Shown: piece by piece, positions 61,045-64,000 of the stretch
How positions within the stretch are numbered: the stretch's first letter is position 1
Layout: each line of letters starts with the position of its first letter
Source of the DNA: DASPGQ01 sp035457705
Lineage (GTDB): Bacteria; Acidobacteriota; Vicinamibacteria; Marinacidobacterales; SMYC01
Direction: 5' to 3'
Assembly: GCA_035457705.1 (NCBI GenBank)
Contig: DATIBD010000115.1
Coordinates: 31,355 to 95,354 of the forward strand
Length of the DNA stretch: 64,000 nt
The notes under the pieces: generated by a model
Database searches by the model: none
What the model was told of the DNA's origin: nothing
Seen by the model: the letters and a program-made list of their open reading frames with translations, nothing else
Made by a program: the position numbers and the translations under genes

Positions 61045-62006
61045 AGATTCTCCTCGCTTGTTTCCTGACGGCGTCCTCGGCCTCCGCCTGGGACCTCTTC
61101 GGCCATCACGTCGTGTGCGCGATCGCCTGGGAGGAAATGGACGAGCCGACGCGCCAGGGTGTAATCGACGTGCTGCTAGACGCACCGAAGAGCTCCGATA
61201 TCAAGAGCCTTCTGCCGCCCGGCTCGAGACCCTACGCCGCTCGCTCGCGCGAGCTGTTCCTGAAAACCTGTGCCTGGGCGGACCTAGTGCGCGACGAGCT
61301 TTTGCCGGAGCGTAAAGAGCTCTACGACCACCCCGATTGGCACTATGTCAATCGTTTCTGGACGCCGCAGGGGGCGGGCTTTAAGCTCCTGCCCGAGAGG
61401 GGAACACTCGGAAAGCTCGTCGAGCGACTCGAGGTCGCGGCGAGATCAGCGGCAAATGGCTCCCGTCCGGCGTCAGAGCGTGCCATCGACGTCGCCTGGA
61501 TTCTCCACCTCGTGGGCGATGTGCACCAGCCGCTCCACTCGAGCGGGCGGGTGACCGAGCGCGATCCCGAGGGAGACCGCGGCGGAAACGACTTCAAGCT
61601 GGACGACCTGGAGGCAGTTAACCTCCACGCTTTCTGGGACTCGATTCTCACCCGTTCGCGGAGAAAACATCACAGCGAGAGCTACTTCTCGTGGGTGACG
61701 CGGGTCGCTTCGGAGTTGGCGGAGGCGCACCCTCGGGATCGGTTCGGAGAAGAGATCGGATCAAAGGATTTCGATGAGTGGTCCCGAGCGGCTGCGATGC
61801 TGGCCATGACCGAGGCCTATCCCAGCTATCTCGTCCGAGATTCGGCGCCGCCACGAGAATACCAATCTCGCGTCTTTGCCGTCGCTTCCCGCCAGGGCGC
61901 GCTCGCCGGCTACCGTCTCGCCGAGCTTCTCGAGCAGATCTTCCGGGAAGCTCTCACCGCTTCCGGCTCGAGCGCCGCCTGGGCGTGTAACGGTCGAGGA
62001 TCATGA
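61032..62006 (+). CDS. S1/P1-type nuclease (zinc-dependent, secreted)
   Basis: 324 residues. The ATG at 61032 gives a signal peptide (RRVKILLACFLTASSASA) cleaved just before WDLFGHH; tryptophan is the expected first mature residue and a zinc ligand. A GTG at 61041, overlapping the previous stop, is the alternative. Zinc-site segments: WDLFGHHVVCAIAWEEM, CAWADLVRDE, WHYVNRFWTP, WILHLVGDVHQPLHSSG and GGNDFKLDDLEAVNLHAFWD. These trinuclear-zinc nucleases degrade single-stranded DNA and RNA outside the cell. The gene's end overlaps the next, convergent gene by 53 bases. Confidence 0.9.
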   Translation: MRRVKILLACFLTASSASAWDLFGHHVVCAIAWEEMDEPTRQGVIDVLLDAPKSSDIKSLLPPGSRPYAARSRELFLKTCAWADLVRDELLPERKELYDHPDWHYVNRFWTPQGAGFKLLPERGTLGKLVERLEVAARSAANGSRPASERAIDVAWILHLVGDVHQPLHSSGRVTERDPEGDRGGNDFKLDDLEAVNLHAFWDSILTRSRRKHHSESYFSWVTRVASELAEAHPRDRFGEEIGSKDFDEWSRAAAMLAMTEAYPSYLVRDSAPPREYQSRVFAVASRQGALAGYRLAELLEQIFREALTASGSSAAWACNGRGS

Positions 62007-62676
62007 TTTTCTGCCAGATCTTCCGAGACAGCGCCGTCGTGAGGTTCTCGATCTCGTCGACGGCCGCGAGCGCTTGGGAATCGGGGAAGCTTTGGACGTA
62101 GAGGGCGCCCACCTTGGAGATCAGAGCCAGCATCTCACTGCAGTAGTCGAGATAACGATTCAGCTCGAACGGTGTCATGTTTCGATCAGGGGAGACGTCG
62201 GTCTTCGGATGCTGGGTGAGCACCATCTCCGGATCTTTCGTGAGCTGGTGCATGTCTACGATATGGGCGATTGCGCGGAGCTCGTTGATCGCCGCGAGGG
62301 CGCGGGTGCGCTTGACGCGGGTCTCGAGGGTGACGAGAAAGGCGATACCCGCGCCGAGAAAGACGATGTCGCCGAGGAGCGCGTCGGCTGCTTCCGCGAA
62401 AGTCGACAGGTTCCAAAAGTCGTCCGTCATCCGCACATTCGTCACCACCAAGCCCACGATGCCGGAAAGACCGAACGCGAGCAGCAGCACGACGCTCACC
62501 CTAAGCGGGATATTGGGCCTTTTGATGCGCTCGCAGCGCTTCTGTGTCTCCCGAGCCACGTCGAGGAGCTCGTCGGAGACGCGCCTCAATCCGCACTCGG
62601 GGAAGCGCGCCTGAATCCGATTCCGGAGATTCTCGGCAGTCTTCAGGATCTCGTCCGCGCGAATCGTGCGGTACAT
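61954..62676 (-). CDS. hypothetical membrane protein with two helices
   Basis: 240 residues. A charged N-terminal region (about 1-55), two membrane helices (VSVVLLLAFGLSGIVGLVV and ALLGDIVFLGAGIAFLVTLE) separated by about 25 residues, then a mostly helical cytoplasmic domain (VKRTRALAAINELRAIAHIV, YLDYCSEMLALISKVGALYV, ALAAVDEIENLTTALSRKIW). No recognised family. Its 3' end overlaps the convergent S1/P1 nuclease gene by 53 bases, an unusual arrangement; both frames look genuine. Confidence 0.65.
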   Translation of the reverse strand: MYRTIRADEILKTAENLRNRIQARFPECGLRRVSDELLDVARETQKRCERIKRPNIPLRVSVVLLLAFGLSGIVGLVVTNVRMTDDFWNLSTFAEAADALLGDIVFLGAGIAFLVTLETRVKRTRALAAINELRAIAHIVDMHQLTKDPEMVLTQHPKTDVSPDRNMTPFELNRYLDYCSEMLALISKVGALYVQSFPDSQALAAVDEIENLTTALSRKIWQKIMILDRYTPRRRSSRKR

Positions 62677-62791
62677 CTGGAATTTTCGGCCGGAGATTGG
62701 GTGCTGAATCTATTCTAACAAGCGGGGAGTCGACCTTGGGGATTGTACCGAAGCTTTGGACCCACCGAGGTGGCAGCCCTAGGATTCGGCC

Positions 62792-63166
62792 ATGTCGAGC
62801 TCAAAAGTGAACATCGAAGAGAAACTCGCTTCCTTCGAGGACCAGTGGGTCCCGAAGATCGTGGGCGAGTTGAATGGCCAATACGTCAAGCTGGTCAAGA
62901 GCGCCGGAGAGTACGTCTGGCATCATCACCGCGAGGAGGACGAGATGTTTCTCGTCGTCTCCGGTCGGATGCAGATTCATTTGCGGGACGGGATCGTCGA
63001 CCTCTCGCCTGGCGAGTTCTTCATCGTCCCCCGAGGCGTCGAGCACAAGCCCGTCGTTCCCGAGGGCGTTGCCAGCGTACTTCTATTCGAGCCAAAGACG
63101 ACGCGCAATACCGGCAACGTGGATCACGAGTACACGATCGAGCCCGAACGGCTTCAGAAGCTCTAG
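62792..63166 (+). CDS. cupin-domain protein
   Basis: 124 residues. Single small cupin: YVWHHHREEDEMFLVVSGRM (motif 1, with His and Glu metal ligands) and LSPGEFFIVPRGVEHKPVVP (motif 2, His). Start at 62792 (MSSSKVNIEEK). Typical of mannose-6-phosphate-isomerase-like stand-alone cupins; binding or enzymatic role unknown. No operon partner. Confidence 0.88.
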   Translation: MSSSKVNIEEKLASFEDQWVPKIVGELNGQYVKLVKSAGEYVWHHHREEDEMFLVVSGRMQIHLRDGIVDLSPGEFFIVPRGVEHKPVVPEGVASVLLFEPKTTRNTGNVDHEYTIEPERLQKL

Positions 63167-63192
63167 CTATAGCCTCAGAACTCCTATCTCAG

Positions 63193-63228
63193 CACTCGAT
63201 TTCACAAATACGGTCACGTATTTGAGTG
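63193..63228. terminator. hairpin after the cupin gene
   Basis: CAAATACG and CGTATTTG are perfect arms around GTCA (63205-63224); CACTC and GAGTG extend it outward with a bulge. No T-run, so it may be a terminator of the cupin gene or an operator for the TonB-C gene. Confidence 0.4.
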
Positions 63229-63242
63229 GCGGGGGAACTGAA

Positions 63243-63277
63243 CGCAAAGGCGCAAAGACGCAAATCGCGACGCAAAG
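63243..63277 (+). repeat. short tandem CGCAAAG repeat
   Basis: CGCAAAG occurs at 63243, 63251 and 63271, with CGCAAAT at 63259, mostly in an 8-base phase. No gene is seen in 63167-63386 apart from this repeat and the hairpin. Similar GCAAAG arrays are seen between genes in many bacteria; role unknown. Confidence 0.6.
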
Positions 63278-63386
63278 AACTGATCGGGAAGCCTCACAGA
63301 CCGTTTACGACGCGATGGATGCCGTCCTTGACAAGCCCTTTTCCGAAGTTGAACACTTTAGGCTGACGCCCGTCGAAGGAGGTACT

Positions 63387-63821
63387 ATGCGAACTTGCGC
63401 AATGGCGACGGCTATCGCATTGGGAGTATGGTTCGATCCTGTCGCCTCGGCGCAAGAGTCGCGTCGTGTAGTTCGAGCTTCAGCTCCGGAATACCCGGAG
63501 TTGATGTACCTCTCGGGAATCGAAGGAAAGTTCGTGGTGGCTGCCACGGTGTCTGCTTCTGGCGAGGTAAGTGACGTGGACGTTCTGGAATCGCCCGGTG
63601 CGTTCTTCAATCCGGAGGTTGCCGCCCACGTCGAGCGCTGGCGGTTCGAGCCGAACGATAACGAAACCGTTCTCTCAGTTGAATTCGTTTTCAGGTTGCT
63701 GCCGAGACAAGCGCCTGTCCAAGAGCGGGGCGTATTCTTCGTGGCGCCCACGACCATCGAGATCTGCATGAGAAAGCAGCCGCCCGTGATCAGGTACAGC
63801 GCAACAGGGACGCGAGAGTGA
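63387..63821 (+). CDS. TonB C-terminal domain protein (small energy-transducer type)
   Basis: 144 residues from an ATG preceded by AAGGAGGT. Signal peptide (MATAIALGVWFDPVASAQE). The TonB_C fold follows: ASAPEYPELMYLSGIEGKFV, VVAATVSASGEVSDVDVLES, PEVAAHVERWRFEPNDNETV and LSVEFVFRLL. There is no N-terminal membrane anchor or proline linker, so it is a free periplasmic TonB_C protein rather than a complete TonB. The open frame extends upstream but overlaps the cupin gene. Confidence 0.82.
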   Translation: MRTCAMATAIALGVWFDPVASAQESRRVVRASAPEYPELMYLSGIEGKFVVAATVSASGEVSDVDVLESPGAFFNPEVAAHVERWRFEPNDNETVLSVEFVFRLLPRQAPVQERGVFFVAPTTIEICMRKQPPVIRYSATGTRE

Positions 63822-63939
63822 ACGGAGAACTGAAACGAGGTCCCCGACCATGCCCGGGTCTGTTGCCACGGCGCGCCAGATTCGGGACGGTGTGGCATGG
63901 ATTTGCGGGACGATGAGCTCTGCCCCTCGTCAAATCGTG

Positions 63940-64000
63940 TCAGACTTTGCCGCGCCGAAGGACGATTTCGCGTCCGGGGAAGAGCTCCGCGGCTGCCTGC
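63940..64000 (-). CDS. C-terminal end of a minus-strand gene (start outside window)
   Basis: The frame is open from the right edge and stops at 63940; 19 residues (AAELFPGREIVLRRGKV at the end) have normal coding character. Too short to assign. The 118 bases between it and the TonB-C gene hold no other feature I can support. Confidence 0.3.
   Translation of the reverse strand, partial: QAAAELFPGREIVLRRGKV

Noticed and set aside
63243..63277. CGCAAAG repeats as a CRISPR array
   Set aside because: Units are 7-8 bases with no spacers and no cas genes; a simple short repeat.

Overview
The window is a GC-rich stretch of bacterial chromosome, most likely from an Acidobacteriota species or a close relative. 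The lineage call is inference. It rests on an ADOP-type FtsX permease at the left edge, a TonB-dependent receptor with an N-terminal carboxypeptidase-regulatory-like domain, a choice-of-anchor-B secreted protein, and high GC. I saw no rRNA, tRNA, CRISPR array, insertion sequence, phage module or replication origin. Genes are densely packed. Many co-directional pairs overlap by exactly four bases (GTGA, TTGA or ATGA), so the second gene often starts with GTG or TTG inside the stop of the first.

Layout. 0-16 kb: tail of an ADOP permease, a trkA-trkH potassium uptake pair, acs and a leucyl aminopeptidase; then a DUF3810 membrane zincin, a small predicted zinc peptidase, L-2-hydroxyglutarate oxidase, a choice-of-anchor-B protein, a site-2 protease with CBS domains, and a second potassium system (trkH, a single-RCK trkA and a membrane-anchored hypothetical). 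16-28 kb: a broken sodium:solute symporter next to an intact one with its small partner, a YkvI-like transporter, a geranylgeranyl-reductase-family flavoprotein, a GAF-SpoIIE phosphatase, an NhaC antiporter, a TonB-dependent receptor coupled to RNase D, and a dicarboxylate/cation symporter. 28.8-39.2 kb: a compact chemosensory operon (MCP, CheW, CheR, CheA, CheB, a receiver, CheX, a GAF protein, CheY, a DUF4388-receiver protein and a PilZ protein). A pilT/pilU-like ATPase at 51 kb makes type IV pilus motility a plausible output.

39.6-41.1 kb is a decaying accessory islet: an orphan antitoxin with a truncated ParE-like toxin, an unrecognised fragment, a VOC-fold gene, an attC-like long inverted repeat, and a SnoaL/DUF4440 gene broken by an amber stop. 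41.2-45.2 kb (minus strand) holds the most unusual unit: an Omp85-type barrel, a protein with protein-kinase-like catalytic motifs, and a fusion of an alkyltransferase-like DNA-recognition domain with a 2-oxoglutarate/Fe(II) oxygenase, chained by 4-base overlaps. 45.2-50 kb: membrane and lipid functions (polytopic protein with a helix-hairpin-helix-type tail, PAP2 phosphatase, Lnb/DUF4105 protein) and a GntR/YtrA-type regulator whose promoter lies in a perfect 12-bp-arm palindrome. 50-64 kb: ureohydrolase, pilT/pilU-like ATPase, zinc-ribbon protein, an exported flavin alpha-hydroxy-acid oxidase carrying a CxxCH motif, a 5'-3' exonuclease, DoxX, a PaaZ-type aldehyde dehydrogenase, an ExeA-type ATPase, a Nudix-MBL fusion, a DDAH-like hydrolase, S1/P1 nuclease, a cupin and a TonB-C-domain protein.

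All assignments come from reading the sequence and recognising motifs. No database search was run.
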